A DNA stretch of 64,000 nucleotides. Source: JBJENW01 sp051880395. Its GTDB lineage: Bacteria; Bacillota; Clostridia; Lachnospirales; Lachnospiraceae. A program made the translations under genes and the position numbers. This document shows, piece after piece, positions 17,307 through 27,843 of the stretch (positions are counted from its first letter, which is position 1; every line of letters starts with the position of its first letter). The notes beneath the pieces are model-generated. The model saw nothing but the letters and a program-made list of their open reading frames with translations, ran no database searches and was not told the DNA's origin. The stretch lies in NCBI GenBank assembly GCA_051880395.1, contig JBJENW010000032.1, positions 29,528-93,527 of the forward strand. Direction: 5' to 3'.

Positions 17307-18572
17307 TCAATAAAACATTTGATGGTCGATAATCGTCGCAGGAAATCCTGGAATGATCGTACGAAAAAACAGAAAATTATTTGTAATTCTTCCATTCAAT
17401 ACTTCATATGCCGCATTCCTGCACTCCTGTGTTGCGCCGTTTGTAGCAAGCATAACAGCAAATCGTCCACTGGTAACCGGTGCAAATTGCCCTGGAGAAT
17501 AAATAACACCTGCAATCGTATTTGGAAATTTCGGACTAAGTACACGATTCATTACCACACTGCCGACTGCTAATTTTCCTTCATAAGTTTCTCCTTCTGC
17601 TTCACAGTCAATAATTGCTGAAAGAAGCGCATAATCCGTCATATTAAACCCTGGTCCAACCGGAATTCCAGTTGCATCCGCGGCGGCTTTCAATGACGCT
17701 ACTTCATCTTCCATATAGAAATAATTGCTCAGTCTGGCTGCATCCTCCCGCTCTTTTTGTGCTTCTAACTGTTGCTCATATGCACGCTGTTCCTCTATTT
17801 TTTTATTCAGTTCGTCAATGATTTCCTGAGCCTGATCTGTCTGTTTCTCTTTTACACCGATCAGCACCTGTGTTTCATCCACAACCTGCAGCACGACATT
17901 CTGATCTTTGCTGATCTGTTCCTGTAGAGATGTTAACTCTTTTTTCTGTTTGTCTAATTTCTTTTTTGATTTTGTGACTTTCGTTGTGCTAGAATTATAT
18001 TCCGCTAACATTTTTCGGTCATATTGATTGATCTGCTTGATATAATCTGCACGATTTAATACTTCTCCAAATGAATCTACATTTGTAAACGCTGATATAT
18101 AAGAGATATTTCCATTCTCATAAATATATCGAATCCGTCGTTTCATATTCTCATACTGCGTCTGTTCTTTTTTCTTTGCTTTTTGAAGTTGCAAATCTGT
18201 TTTGTCTACTTCCTGTTGCTTTGCAGAAATTTTTTCCTGTGTCTCTTCTATTTTATTACTCAATTCCTGCAGTTTTGTGTTCAGCTGGTCTAATCGGGAC
18301 GAAAGTGTTTCTTGCTGTTCCTTTAAATCCGTCACCTGCTCATCCGCCTTTTCTTTTTTCTCCTCCAATTGATCCAGCTTTTGGTTCGCCTCGTCAATTT
18401 TTTCCTGTGTCGTCTTTGGTTTTTCTTCCTCCTCGTTTTCTGTCTCTACCTGCGCACCTGGATCTGCTTTTACCTGCAATGGTGCCCATACAAACATTGG
18501 GATACTGCACACCAGCATGACACACATCCCTTTTTTCTTCCACTGCTGCCATTTTTCCTGCTTTTTTTGCAT
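17307..18572 (-). CDS. Secreted coiled-coil cell-wall hydrolase (SleB type)
   Basis: A 421-residue exported protein. Residues 1-36 are a signal peptide, and residues about 50-290 are a long coiled coil like that of PcsB/CwlO-type autolysins. The C-terminal 125 residues are a SleB/CwlJ (Hydrolase_2) domain with the conserved acidic site in IIDCEAEGE and VVMNRVLSPKFP. Known members cleave peptidoglycan, in spores or vegetative walls. It is a paralogue of the next gene with the same domain order. The start is supported by a GAGGCGGAG site. Confidence 0.85.
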   Translation of the reverse strand: MQKKQEKWQQWKKKGMCVMLVCSIPMFVWAPLQVKADPGAQVETENEEEEKPKTTQEKIDEANQKLDQLEEKKEKADEQVTDLKEQQETLSSRLDQLNTKLQELSNKIEETQEKISAKQQEVDKTDLQLQKAKKKEQTQYENMKRRIRYIYENGNISYISAFTNVDSFGEVLNRADYIKQINQYDRKMLAEYNSSTTKVTKSKKKLDKQKKELTSLQEQISKDQNVVLQVVDETQVLIGVKEKQTDQAQEIIDELNKKIEEQRAYEQQLEAQKEREDAARLSNYFYMEDEVASLKAAADATGIPVGPGFNMTDYALLSAIIDCEAEGETYEGKLAVGSVVMNRVLSPKFPNTIAGVIYSPGQFAPVTSGRFAVMLATNGATQECRNAAYEVLNGRITNNFLFFRTIIPGFPATIIDHQMFY

Positions 18573-18696
18573 AGCTCCGCCTCATTTTCCGATTTTGCAA
18601 TCGACTACTTACTTCCCCTCTTTTGCAAAATCTTTTTTGACTTTATTGTTTGGTATCATTTCGCCATGTATAACTAGGAATAATTTACTATTGATA

Positions 18697-18725
18697 ATTA
18701 TACTTTGTTTACCACTATATTACAA
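18697..18725 (-). promoter_or_regulatory. Sigma-A promoter of the first wall hydrolase gene
   Basis: TTGTAA (18720-18725) and TATAAT (18697-18702) are 17 bases apart on the minus strand, about 125 bases before the start at 18572. The rest of the 300-base gap holds only this promoter and the hairpin at 18822-18855. Confidence 0.6.
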
Positions 18726-18821
18726 TTTTATTTTTCACAAATATTTTTCTGTTTTTTGTGACAATTTACCAAAAGTAATGCATTTTTCCAGAATCATTCG
18801 TGTTTTTCTTTCTATTTATAC

Positions 18822-18855
18822 AGAGAAACGGCTGTCCGAAGCCAGCCGTTTCTCT
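18822..18855 (-). terminator. Hairpin after the second wall hydrolase gene
   Basis: A perfect 13-bp stem (18822-18834 with 18843-18855) and an 8-base loop lie 18 bases after the stop of the 18873-20117 gene. No clear T-run follows on that strand, so termination may be weak or the stem may protect the 3' end. Confidence 0.6.
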
Positions 18856-18872
18856 CATATAACCGTATTTTT

Positions 18873-20117
18873 TTAGTAAAATATATTATTTCCGATCCGT
18901 GTTCCACCCATACCAGATGATGCTGAGCGGAAATACAAAAAGGAATTCGTGATATGTCCGCCTAGAACCTCCTGCGCAGCACTCCGGCATTCACCGGATG
19001 CACCTCCGGTTGCCAAAACCGCTGCATATCTACCGCTCGCTACCGGTGAAAACTGTCCACCTTGGTAGATCACGCCCGCAAGTGTGCTTGGAAAACTAGG
19101 GCTTGCCACGCGATTCATGACAACGCTGCCGACTGCAAGTTTTCCTTCATAGTTTTCCCCGCCTGCTTCGCACTGCAGCAATGCAGCAAGCATTTCTACA
19201 TCCGAGGCTGCTACAGGTCCCGTAGAAACTTGCGGTTGTGCATTGCTTCCGGCATTTTTTTTTGCTTTTTCTTCTGCTGCACGCCTCTGAGCGGCTTCCT
19301 GTTCTTTTCTTCGAATTTCTTCTAATCGTCTGGCATCTTCTTCTGCTTTTTGTTTTTCTAACTGTGCCTCATATTCTTTCTGTGCTTTATATTTTTTCTT
19401 CAATTGCTTTGCATTTTCTTTTGCATCCGCAAGCGCTGTATTATTTTCTGACATGGTCTTCTGCGTTTGTTCTAGTATATTCTCGATTTCTCTTTCCTGT
19501 GCATCAAGATCTTTCTTGATCTTTTCCATCTCTTTTTTCTGTGAAACCAATGCCTTCTCATCTTTTTCTATTTGATTCACTGTTTGATTATAACTATCCA
19601 GCATGGTACGGTCATATTGATTAATTGCATTGACATACTCTGATTTATTCAACATCTCTGCGAATGACTGTGCACTCACAAGTGCTTCGATATAAGTTTC
19701 TGATCCGTTTTCATATATAAATCGGATGCGCTGCTTCATATCCTTATATTGTTTTTTTGCTTTTTGCTTTGCACATTTCAAATCTTTCTTTGTTTTCTTA
19801 ATCTCTGCTTTTTTCTTTTCCAGTTTCTGTGTGGTCGTTTCTATCTGATCACTCAACTCTTTTAAATTGTTGTCCAATTCGGTCAGTTTCGCGCTCAATT
19901 CTGTTTTCTTTTGATTAAGTTTCTCTACCTTCGCATCTGCCTTCGCTTTGGAATTTTCAAGCTGATCTAACACTGCATCTGCATCTCGAATCTTTTGTTC
20001 CGTAGATGAATCTTTTTCTGCGTAGCTATGTATAGATGTCGTACAAAATACAGTTACAGCAAGTATCATGGCGATTCCAATCCGTCCTGTTTTCTTTTTT
20101 GTCTTTTTTTCTGTCAT
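18873..20117 (-). CDS. Second secreted coiled-coil cell-wall hydrolase (SleB type)
   Basis: A 414-residue paralogue of the neighbouring hydrolase: signal peptide to about residue 34, coiled coil to about 285 with a Lys/Glu/Arg-rich stretch, then a SleB-type domain (LLQCEAGGENYEGKLAVGS). The C-terminal domains of the two are much more alike than the coiled coils, which fits tandem duplication followed by divergence. The ATG at 20117 follows GAGG by eight bases; a GTG two codons upstream is possible. A duplicated leader segment upstream makes a 12-codon mini-ORF that ends on this ATG. Confidence 0.85.
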   Translation of the reverse strand: MTEKKTKKKTGRIGIAMILAVTVFCTTSIHSYAEKDSSTEQKIRDADAVLDQLENSKAKADAKVEKLNQKKTELSAKLTELDNNLKELSDQIETTTQKLEKKKAEIKKTKKDLKCAKQKAKKQYKDMKQRIRFIYENGSETYIEALVSAQSFAEMLNKSEYVNAINQYDRTMLDSYNQTVNQIEKDEKALVSQKKEMEKIKKDLDAQEREIENILEQTQKTMSENNTALADAKENAKQLKKKYKAQKEYEAQLEKQKAEEDARRLEEIRRKEQEAAQRRAAEEKAKKNAGSNAQPQVSTGPVAASDVEMLAALLQCEAGGENYEGKLAVGSVVMNRVASPSFPSTLAGVIYQGGQFSPVASGRYAAVLATGGASGECRSAAQEVLGGHITNSFLYFRSASSGMGGTRIGNNIFY

Positions 20118-20161
20118 ATACACTGCCTCTTTTTCGTCTTTTTTTCTGTCATATACACTGC
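20101..20161 (-). repeat. Tandem duplication of the gene start region
   Basis: A 26-base segment at 20101-20126 recurs exactly at 20136-20161. It contains the start region and first codons of the wall hydrolase gene. The upstream copy has its own ATG (20152) and encodes MTEKKTKKRQCI, ending in TGA at 20114-20116, which overlaps the real start as ATGA. Confidence 0.8.
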
Positions 20162-20277
20162 TTTTTTCCTTCCTTTACAGAGTATTGTACTATACTTTTT
20201 TTTAGAAAACCATCCCTTTTTTTTTCCTGTTTGTCTTTCTATTTTCTGTTAATTGTTTTGTTTTTCTTCTGTTTTCA

Positions 20278-20306
20278 TTGTTTTTTAGTGCTATTTATGA
20301 TATAAT
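20278..20306 (+). promoter_or_regulatory. Sigma-A promoter of the structured leader and degenerate HD-GYP gene
   Basis: TTGTTT (20278-20283) and TATAAT (20301-20306) have a 17-base spacer, with a TG extension before the -10. Transcription would start near 20313, giving a leader of about 220 bases. Confidence 0.6.
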
Positions 20307-20343
20307 AAAATTACTTTTTAGAGGGTTTTGTGCAAAAGTACAA

Positions 20344-20507
20344 ATGTTCTCTCGAAATCTCTTTGTGCTTGATTTTGTGAGATGATTTTTTTGTCAGATG
20401 TGCACAAATTTATGAGGCGTACGTGGAACGTACGTTGATTAAATTTGTGTGCATCTGGCGGAAAATCAGCCGCAAAAGCGGGCGCAAGGGAGATTCCGAG
20501 AGAACAT
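20344..20507 (+). ncRNA. Large structured leader RNA, class not recognised
   Basis: The leader folds into a closed multi-arm structure. An outer stem pairs 20344-20361 with 20490-20507 (18 positions, one A-C mismatch). Inside it a long arm pairs 20395-20412 with 20439-20456 and is capped by a perfect CGTACGT/ACGTACG hairpin. A GCGG/CCGC stem follows before AAAGCGGGCGCAAGG. The outer stem ends about nine bases before the AAAGGGGG ribosome-binding site. I tried c-di-GMP-I and II, c-di-AMP, cobalamin, T-box, THF and other common riboswitch signatures from memory and none fit. It may be a cis-regulatory element or a small RNA. Confidence 0.6.
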
Positions 20508-20531
20508 ACAAATGTAAAGGGGGTTTTTGCT

Positions 20532-21740
20532 ATGCTTTTCGTCAAAACAGACGATTTAAAACCTGGCATGCGCATTGCCAAACCAATTTACAATCGTATG
20601 GGTGTTATGCTTTATGAACGAGATACAAAGCTGACAGAACAAGGCATCAACAGTATCAAAAATTTTGGTCTGATCGGTATTTACATACTCGAACCGGCAG
20701 AACCGGTTCCACCGCTCACACAAGAGGAACTTGATTTCGAACAATTTCAGACCATTGCAGTATTCCAGATTCGAGATGATTTAATTTTTTTAAAAAATGA
20801 CAAACCACCAAAAAATCTGTTGATACTTGTACGGGATATTTTGAAACGCTACGGTTCTATGGATCACAAGTTGAGCTTCACACAAAATCTGCGCAGTTCT
20901 TCGGACTGCATCTATAAACGTGCGATCAACTGTGCCATTTTATCCGCACTGATCTCCCATGAAATGCATCTGAATTATTCGGACCAGGCTGCAGTAGTCG
21001 CTGCTGCTCTTTTGTATGATTTCGGTCTTCTCTTTCTCCCACTTGCTTTATTAGAAAAAGAAGGTGCCTACACAGAAGAGGAGGAACAGGAAATCGCAGC
21101 CGCCCGCAGAAAAGGATTTTCCCTGCTTCATATGGAAGACAACCCTTATCAGATTCCGAAGGCTACCTTCTCTATTCTGAGCAGTCTGCTAAAGATGCCA
21201 TCCTCTCCAGAATCTGTAACCAAAGCCATTCACGCCTCCATCAGTACAAAAATCCTTTTGGTTGCAGAAACGTTTGATCGCCTGACTGCCATGCAGTTAA
21301 ATCAGGAACCTGTTTCGGAATTACGCGCCATGCAGTATTTAAAAAAATATCCGAAATGTTATGATCCGGCGATTGTAAACGCGCTCTCCCGTAGCATTCA
21401 TATTCTACCGGTCGGAGCCTGTGTGGATCTTTCAAACGGAAAAAAAGGTCTTGTCGTCGCCGAAAATTCTTTGCTATTTCTTTGTCCACTTATTCTGCTT
21501 TTCGATGACAACGAACTGCTCGATCTCAGTCAGCCGGAAATTGCTCGCGAGGTACAGATTGTCGATATCATGAAAACAATGGACAACCGAATTGCTATTG
21601 ACAGAGTCTCATTGGATTTGTTTCAATCCGATGCACATACAAAAAAAATTGCGGAACATTTCTTCAAAAATCATGCGCATCCTGCAGTTTCTCCGATATC
21701 TGAACCAGTCGAAGAAACCACAAATTTTTCAGAAGAATAA
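20532..21740 (+). CDS. Degenerate HD-GYP-like regulatory protein
   Basis: A 402-residue soluble protein. Residues 1-55 (VKTDDLKPGMRIAKPIYN) match the N-terminal module that precedes HD-GYP c-di-GMP phosphodiesterase domains. The following helical domain aligns with an HD fold, but the metal-binding HD pair is replaced by YDFG near residue 160 and there is no GYP motif. It is therefore probably not a phosphodiesterase and may act as a binding or scaffold protein. The ATG at 20532 follows AAAGGGGG; the longer reading frame from 20445 lies inside the structured leader. Confidence 0.65.
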   Translation: MLFVKTDDLKPGMRIAKPIYNRMGVMLYERDTKLTEQGINSIKNFGLIGIYILEPAEPVPPLTQEELDFEQFQTIAVFQIRDDLIFLKNDKPPKNLLILVRDILKRYGSMDHKLSFTQNLRSSSDCIYKRAINCAILSALISHEMHLNYSDQAAVVAAALLYDFGLLFLPLALLEKEGAYTEEEEQEIAAARRKGFSLLHMEDNPYQIPKATFSILSSLLKMPSSPESVTKAIHASISTKILLVAETFDRLTAMQLNQEPVSELRAMQYLKKYPKCYDPAIVNALSRSIHILPVGACVDLSNGKKGLVVAENSLLFLCPLILLFDDNELLDLSQPEIAREVQIVDIMKTMDNRIAIDRVSLDLFQSDAHTKKIAEHFFKNHAHPAVSPISEPVEETTNFSEE

Positions 21741-21746
21741 AAATCC

Positions 21747-21776
21747 ACGGTCCACAAGCATTCGCTTGCGGACCGT
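21747..21776. terminator. Bidirectional terminator
   Basis: ACGGTCC-x-CAAGC pairs with GCTTG-x-GGACCGT (21747-21759 with 21764-21776, one internal mismatch) and is followed by TCTTTTG. It separates the plus-strand gene from convergent citrate synthase. Confidence 0.8.
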
Positions 21777-21785
21777 CTTTTGTTC

Positions 21786-23144
21786 CTATGCTTTTTTTTC
21801 TTCTATATTTCCTGATACCGGAATCTCTTCCATTACACTCATGTAGGCTGGACGAATAATTTTATTTGTAGAAATCAATTCTTCTACGCGATGTGCACTC
21901 CACCCCACGATTCTTGCAATCGCAAAAATCGCTGTATACAACTCCTGTGGAATTTCAAGCATATCGTAGACAAATCCACTGTAAAAATCTATATTCGGGC
22001 TGACTCCTGTTGTAATATGCCGTTTTTCTGCAATCAACTGCGGCGCCACATCTTCAATGCTCTGATACAACTGCATATCTTTTTCCCGATGTTTCTCTAC
22101 AGCCAGCTTCTCCACGTATTTTTTGAAGACACGCTCACGCGGATCCGATAATGTATAAACAGCATGTCCCATTCCATAAATCAGACCTTTTTGATCAAAA
22201 GCATCTTTCTCTAATATTTTCGTCAGATACGACCGTATCTCCTCTTTGTCTCCGTAATCTTTGATGTGATTTCGGATATCTTCCATCATTTCCATCACTT
22301 TGATATTTGCACCGCCATGTTTTGGTCCTTTCAGTGAGGACATCGCTGCTGCGATCGTTGAATACGTATCAGAACCAGATGAAGTGACAACTCTGGTCGT
22401 AAACGTCGAATTATTTCCACCGCCATGCTCCATATGTAAGATCAATGCCGTATCAAGAACTTTTGCCTCTACCTCCGTATAATGTTGGTCCGGACGAAGC
22501 ATCATCAATAAATTTTCAGCTGTAGATAATTTGGGATTGGGATTGTGTATGATCATACTCGCCTGTTTTTCGTAATGATTGTAAGCATTATATCCGTAAA
22601 CCGCCAAAAGTGGGAACTGACTGATCAACTGCATGCACTGTCGCAAAACATTCGGGATACTGGTATCTTTCGCATTTTCATCATAGGATGCTAATGTCAG
22701 AATACTTCTTGTCATAGAATTCATGATATCCTCAGACGGTGCTTTCATAATGACATCTCTGGTAAAATTTGTCGGAAGCGTTCTACTTTCTCCGATCCAT
22801 TTTGCAAATTCCGCCTGCTCTTTTTCATCCGGCAGTTCTCCCATCAACAAAAGATATGCGATTTTTTCAAATCCGAGTTCTTTCTCATCCAGAGAATTGA
22901 TCAGATCTTCTACGCGATATCCACGATACCAGAGTTTTCCGTCCGTTGAAATTTTTTTTCCATTTCGAATCGTTGAAGATGTGATTTTTGAAATTTTCGT
23001 CAGTCCAGTCAACACACCGTTTCCCTGATCATCACGAAGCCCAAGATTCACTCCGTACTCTTCATAGAGGCGTGGAGCAATGCTGTCATTTCTTTTACAT
23101 ACTTTTTCCTGCTTTTTTGTATACTTACTCAACGGTTCCATCAT
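21786..23144 (-). CDS. gltA: Citrate synthase
   Basis: Condenses oxaloacetate and acetyl-CoA to citrate, feeding glutamate synthesis in an anaerobe with an incomplete TCA cycle. The 452-residue protein has the three catalytic positions: His in LHMEHGGGNNST, His in GMGHAVYT and Asp in NIDFYSG. The long N-terminus matches a clade found in clostridia. Its start codon overlaps the end of the upstream MarR-family gene by 20 bases, so the two are co-translated. Confidence 0.9.
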   Translation of the reverse strand: MMEPLSKYTKKQEKVCKRNDSIAPRLYEEYGVNLGLRDDQGNGVLTGLTKISKITSSTIRNGKKISTDGKLWYRGYRVEDLINSLDEKELGFEKIAYLLLMGELPDEKEQAEFAKWIGESRTLPTNFTRDVIMKAPSEDIMNSMTRSILTLASYDENAKDTSIPNVLRQCMQLISQFPLLAVYGYNAYNHYEKQASMIIHNPNPKLSTAENLLMMLRPDQHYTEVEAKVLDTALILHMEHGGGNNSTFTTRVVTSSGSDTYSTIAAAMSSLKGPKHGGANIKVMEMMEDIRNHIKDYGDKEEIRSYLTKILEKDAFDQKGLIYGMGHAVYTLSDPRERVFKKYVEKLAVEKHREKDMQLYQSIEDVAPQLIAEKRHITTGVSPNIDFYSGFVYDMLEIPQELYTAIFAIARIVGWSAHRVEELISTNKIIRPAYMSVMEEIPVSGNIEEKKA

Positions 23145-23622
23145 CCTTCATCCCTCCTTCCATTTCCTCTAACTCGCTGCTCATCACCGTTTCCATCTGT
23201 TTCATCAGATTCAACAACTGAATAAAATTATCTTTTCCGAATTTGTCAATGACTCTTCCATAAAACTTTTCAAAAAACGATTGCTGCTGCTCTAATAATT
23301 GTTCTCCTAATTCTGTGATCGTCACATAAGTTCCATCACTTCCGTTTCCGTCATGGGACCAAGCGACCAAACCGCGGTTTTTTAGGTTTCCTACCATATT
23401 TGAAGTTTTTCGTATGGAAAGCTGCATTTTTTCCGATAAATCTTTAAGGTAAGTTCGCCCAACATAAATTTCTTCCTGATTTGCTGTCTCTTTGATCGTA
23501 TGCAATGCAATGTAATCCGGAACACTGAGTACTCGGTTTCCCTGCTCTTTATTGAGCAGATATCTTCGGATTGTCAATTCATTTCCTAATTTTAATGCAT
23601 CTAATTCTTTCTTTTCCTCCAT
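23125..23622 (-). CDS. MarR-like winged-helix regulator
   Basis: A 165-residue protein with a winged helix-turn-helix at about residues 55-115 (RTYLKDLSEKMQLSIRKTSN, then a wing with DGTYVTIT) and flanking dimerisation helices. The ATG at 23622 is chosen because AGGAGG precedes it; an upstream ATG at 23667 would read through the terminator stem of groESL. Its end overlaps the citrate synthase start, so it probably regulates or senses that gene. No promoter is evident in the short gap after groL, so read-through from groESL is possible. Confidence 0.75.
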   Translation of the reverse strand: MEEKKELDALKLGNELTIRRYLLNKEQGNRVLSVPDYIALHTIKETANQEEIYVGRTYLKDLSEKMQLSIRKTSNMVGNLKNRGLVAWSHDGNGSDGTYVTITELGEQLLEQQQSFFEKFYGRVIDKFGKDNFIQLLNLMKQMETVMSSELEEMEGGMKDDGTVE

Positions 23623-23645
23623 CGCAGTTCCTCCTCTTAAAAAAG

Positions 23646-23684
23646 GACGGGAGTGACTGTGCGGCAATTACGATCACTCCCGTC
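23646..23684 (-). terminator. Terminator of the groES-groL operon
   Basis: An 11-bp perfect stem (23646-23656 with 23674-23684) is followed by six T on the minus strand, downstream of groL and upstream of the MarR gene. Confidence 0.8.
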
Positions 23685-23723
23685 TGTTTCCACCTTTTTA
23701 CGGGTGAAAATCATATGTTCATT

Positions 23724-25668
<1,945 letters not shown>

Positions 25669-25693
25669 AAAAATTACCTGCCTTTCCTTTTTG

Positions 25694-25720
25694 TTAGCAC
25701 TCATTCTTTTTGAGTGCTAA
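25694..25720 (-). promoter_or_regulatory. CIRCE operator (HrcA binding site)
   Basis: TTAGCACTC, nine spacer bases, then GAGTGCTAA form a perfect CIRCE palindrome in the leader just before the groS ribosome-binding site. HrcA represses groESL through this element in Firmicutes; hrcA itself is not in the window. Confidence 0.97.
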
Positions 25721-25790
25721 GTGAACTTCAAAAAAAATTGCTTCGTTCGAAGCGTTGAAGTATTATTTTTAAATTGTTTATTTTTAAAGT

Positions 25791-25818
25791 ATTATACCGC
25801 AAATCTGTATTCTGTCAA
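25791..25818 (-). promoter_or_regulatory. Sigma-A promoter of groES-groL
   Basis: Consensus TTGACA (25813-25818) and TATAAT (25791-25796) with a 16-base spacer lie about 70 bases upstream of CIRCE. Confidence 0.8.
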
Positions 25819-25886
25819 GGGATTTTATACTTTTTTTATATTTTTCTTCAACCAATCTTCTTTCCAACCATTTCACTTTATATGTG

Positions 25887-26321
25887 TCATTCCAGCATAC
25901 CTCGAATATTTGCAGCAATTTTCTCACTGATTCGTTTGTAAATCTGTAATTCCTCCTGCGTAATTCCCTGAAACATTTTTTTCTCCATATCGCGTCGAAT
26001 TTTTGCAATATCATCAATAATCGCTGTTGCAGTTTCACTCACTGTATAGTGCATATATCTTCGATCCGATTCATCTGGAACCGGTATGATCAGGTTTCTT
26101 TTACACAGATTATCAATTGCCTGTGAAATATGTCCGCGATTTAAACGCAGTCTTTTATAAATATCCGTCGGCGTATTTTCTTCTTTGCACTGTGACAAAA
26201 AAAACAGCACTTCAATATCCACTTTTTTCAGATCATATGTTTTCTTAATTTCTCCAAATCGGCTTTCTAACAAACGCTTATATTCTCCACCTTTTAGTGC
26301 CACTTCCAACTGCTCATCCAT
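25887..26321 (-). CDS. MarR-family transcriptional regulator
   Basis: A 144-residue winged-helix regulator with the helix-turn-helix at about residues 50-75 (TPTDIYKRLRLNRGHISQAI) and a basic wing (DESDRRYMHYTVSE). It lies 22 bases after the tyrosine phosphatase gene in the same direction, suggesting co-transcription. Its target cannot be told from the window. Confidence 0.85.
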   Translation of the reverse strand: MDEQLEVALKGGEYKRLLESRFGEIKKTYDLKKVDIEVLFFLSQCKEENTPTDIYKRLRLNRGHISQAIDNLCKRNLIIPVPDESDRRYMHYTVSETATAIIDDIAKIRRDMEKKMFQGITQEELQIYKRISEKIAANIRGMLE

Positions 26322-26343
26322 TTCATTTCTCCCTTTTCCTTTT

Positions 26344-26820
26344 TTATATTTTTCCTTCTTGTTTTAAATAATCCAAAAAAGCGCTGCATCCCACGACTAC
26401 ATCCCGATATGTGGTATCAAATTTTCCAGAATACCAGGGATCATCTACGGAACGATTTTCTCCTGCGAATTCCAAAAGTAACCGCATTTTTTCTCCTCGC
26501 GTATGCCCTGTCATTCGCTCCATGTTTCGCAGATTCATGGTATCCATCCCAATAAGATAATCGTAATACGCGTAGTCTTCTGCTTTTAATTGCACGGCAC
26601 GTTTTCCTTCACAACTGATTCCGTGCTTTTTTAATTCGGCTTTTGCCGGCGGATACACTGGATTTCCAACTCCATTCCAGATTTCTTCTGTGCTTGTAGC
26701 TGCCGACGCGATTTCGAACTGATCTGCAATGCCTTGTTTTTTTACCATATCTTTTAATATGAATTCTGCCATGGGTGAGCGGCATATGTTGCCGTGGCAG
26801 ACGAATAATACTTTTATCAT
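26344..26820 (-). CDS. Low-molecular-weight protein tyrosine phosphatase
   Basis: A 158-residue phosphatase with the CX5R active-site loop as Cys8 to Arg14 followed by Ser15 (VCHGNICRSP), and the general-acid aspartate in DDPWYSG near residue 125. Family members dephosphorylate tyrosine kinases of polysaccharide synthesis or other targets. It heads a two-gene unit with the MarR gene. The region upstream to 27046 is AT-rich and holds only the inverted repeat at 26962-26995. Confidence 0.92.
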   Translation of the reverse strand: MIKVLFVCHGNICRSPMAEFILKDMVKKQGIADQFEIASAATSTEEIWNGVGNPVYPPAKAELKKHGISCEGKRAVQLKAEDYAYYDYLIGMDTMNLRNMERMTGHTRGEKMRLLLEFAGENRSVDDPWYSGKFDTTYRDVVVGCSAFLDYLKQEGKI

Positions 26821-26961
26821 TCCTTTTAAACTCCTTGAAAATGCTGATTTTCCTTGATTTTACGCCATTTCTGCGATATTTTGTGGCAGAGTGTTTTTCT
26901 CTTTTTTACCGCATAATGTGGCATAATTTTGTATATCTTGTCATCTTAATTTAGTAAATTC

Positions 26962-26995
26962 TTAGTAAAATGAGTTGATTTTTTCATTTTACTAA
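26962..26995. repeat. AT-rich inverted repeat next to the integrase remnant
   Basis: A perfect 12-bp inverted repeat (TTAGTAAAATGA, 26962-26973, with 26984-26995) sits between backbone genes and the 3' end of the integrase pseudogene. Short TTAGTAAA sequences recur around it. It could be a terminator or the end of the decayed element. Confidence 0.5.
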
Positions 26996-27046
26996 AGACT
27001 CTTTTCCCTTAGGATTTTTTTAGTTATAGCAATATATTAAATTTTT

Positions 27047-27604
27047 TTAAGCCATTTTCACAAATTTGCCAAGCTCCTCCTTGGCATCCTCTGCTCCCAG
27101 ATGCGTATATGTATTCAAAGTAACGCCTATATCAGAATGCTTTTCCCAATGCAAAGCCACTTCCGGCATATCCTTCTTATCTAAGAACAGAAAACCCTTA
27201 TATCCATTAATCACGGGCTCTTTTTTCGGCCTTTTCCGATTTTCAACAATACGCTTAAAACATTCATACACTTCTTCTGTCATAGGAATAATTCTGGTTC
27301 CACTTGATGTCTTGGTAGCCTCAATAATGTATTTCATATTCCTTGTCCTTTGAAGCTGATGATTTACACTTATCTGTTTTTCTTCAAAATCTATATCAGA
27401 AAGTGTCAGCCCACAGAACTCAGAAATACGAAGTCCGGCTTTAAAGAGAATAAACATGCCATCATAATAACGCTTGTAATGATCATCATCTACAGCCATT
27501 TGAAAAGCAGGTCTCACAACTCCACGAATCGCATGAATACGTCCTTTTTTGTCACGCCGTTTCAGATTACGATTATTTTCACTCAACGTTTTGACTCCTT
27601 TCAC
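27047..27604 (-). pseudogene. Tn916-type tyrosine integrase, internally deleted
   Basis: The 185-codon frame matches separate pieces of a Tn916-family integrase of about 400 residues. The arm-binding and most of the core-binding domain are missing. A first in-frame gap lies between AVDDD and YKRYYDG, a second between ALHWEK and HSDIGVTLNTYTH. By comparison with the family, the second gap of roughly 50 residues removes the catalytic H-x-x-R. The first arginine (GLRISEF) and the tyrosine (NTYTH) remain. It cannot be an active recombinase and marks a decayed integrative element. Confidence 0.8.
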
Positions 27605-27843
27605 CGAAAAAGCCCTAGCACGATACTTGTATTATATCATACCAAGGGAAAATGTACCACTTTAAAGTGATAAAGTTTTTATTTTTTTATAATGACGTGG
27701 TTTGATCCAAAAATTCCTCAAACTTATGCCATATTGGAACTTTCCTTCCTTGCTTTTTTCTATCCATCTGGTCCATTCTCACTACCTGTGAGTTACCCAC
27801 CCTCGCTCATTGGTTCCGCTTGGTACTTATTTTCCTGACAATT

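Noticed and set aside
20344..20507. c-di-GMP or c-di-AMP riboswitch identity for the leader
   Set aside because: Conserved core sequences of these classes are not found, so only an unassigned structured leader is reported.
20445..20531. Longer start for the degenerate HD-GYP gene
   Set aside because: These codons lie within the structured leader, and the ATG at 20532 has the ribosome-binding site.
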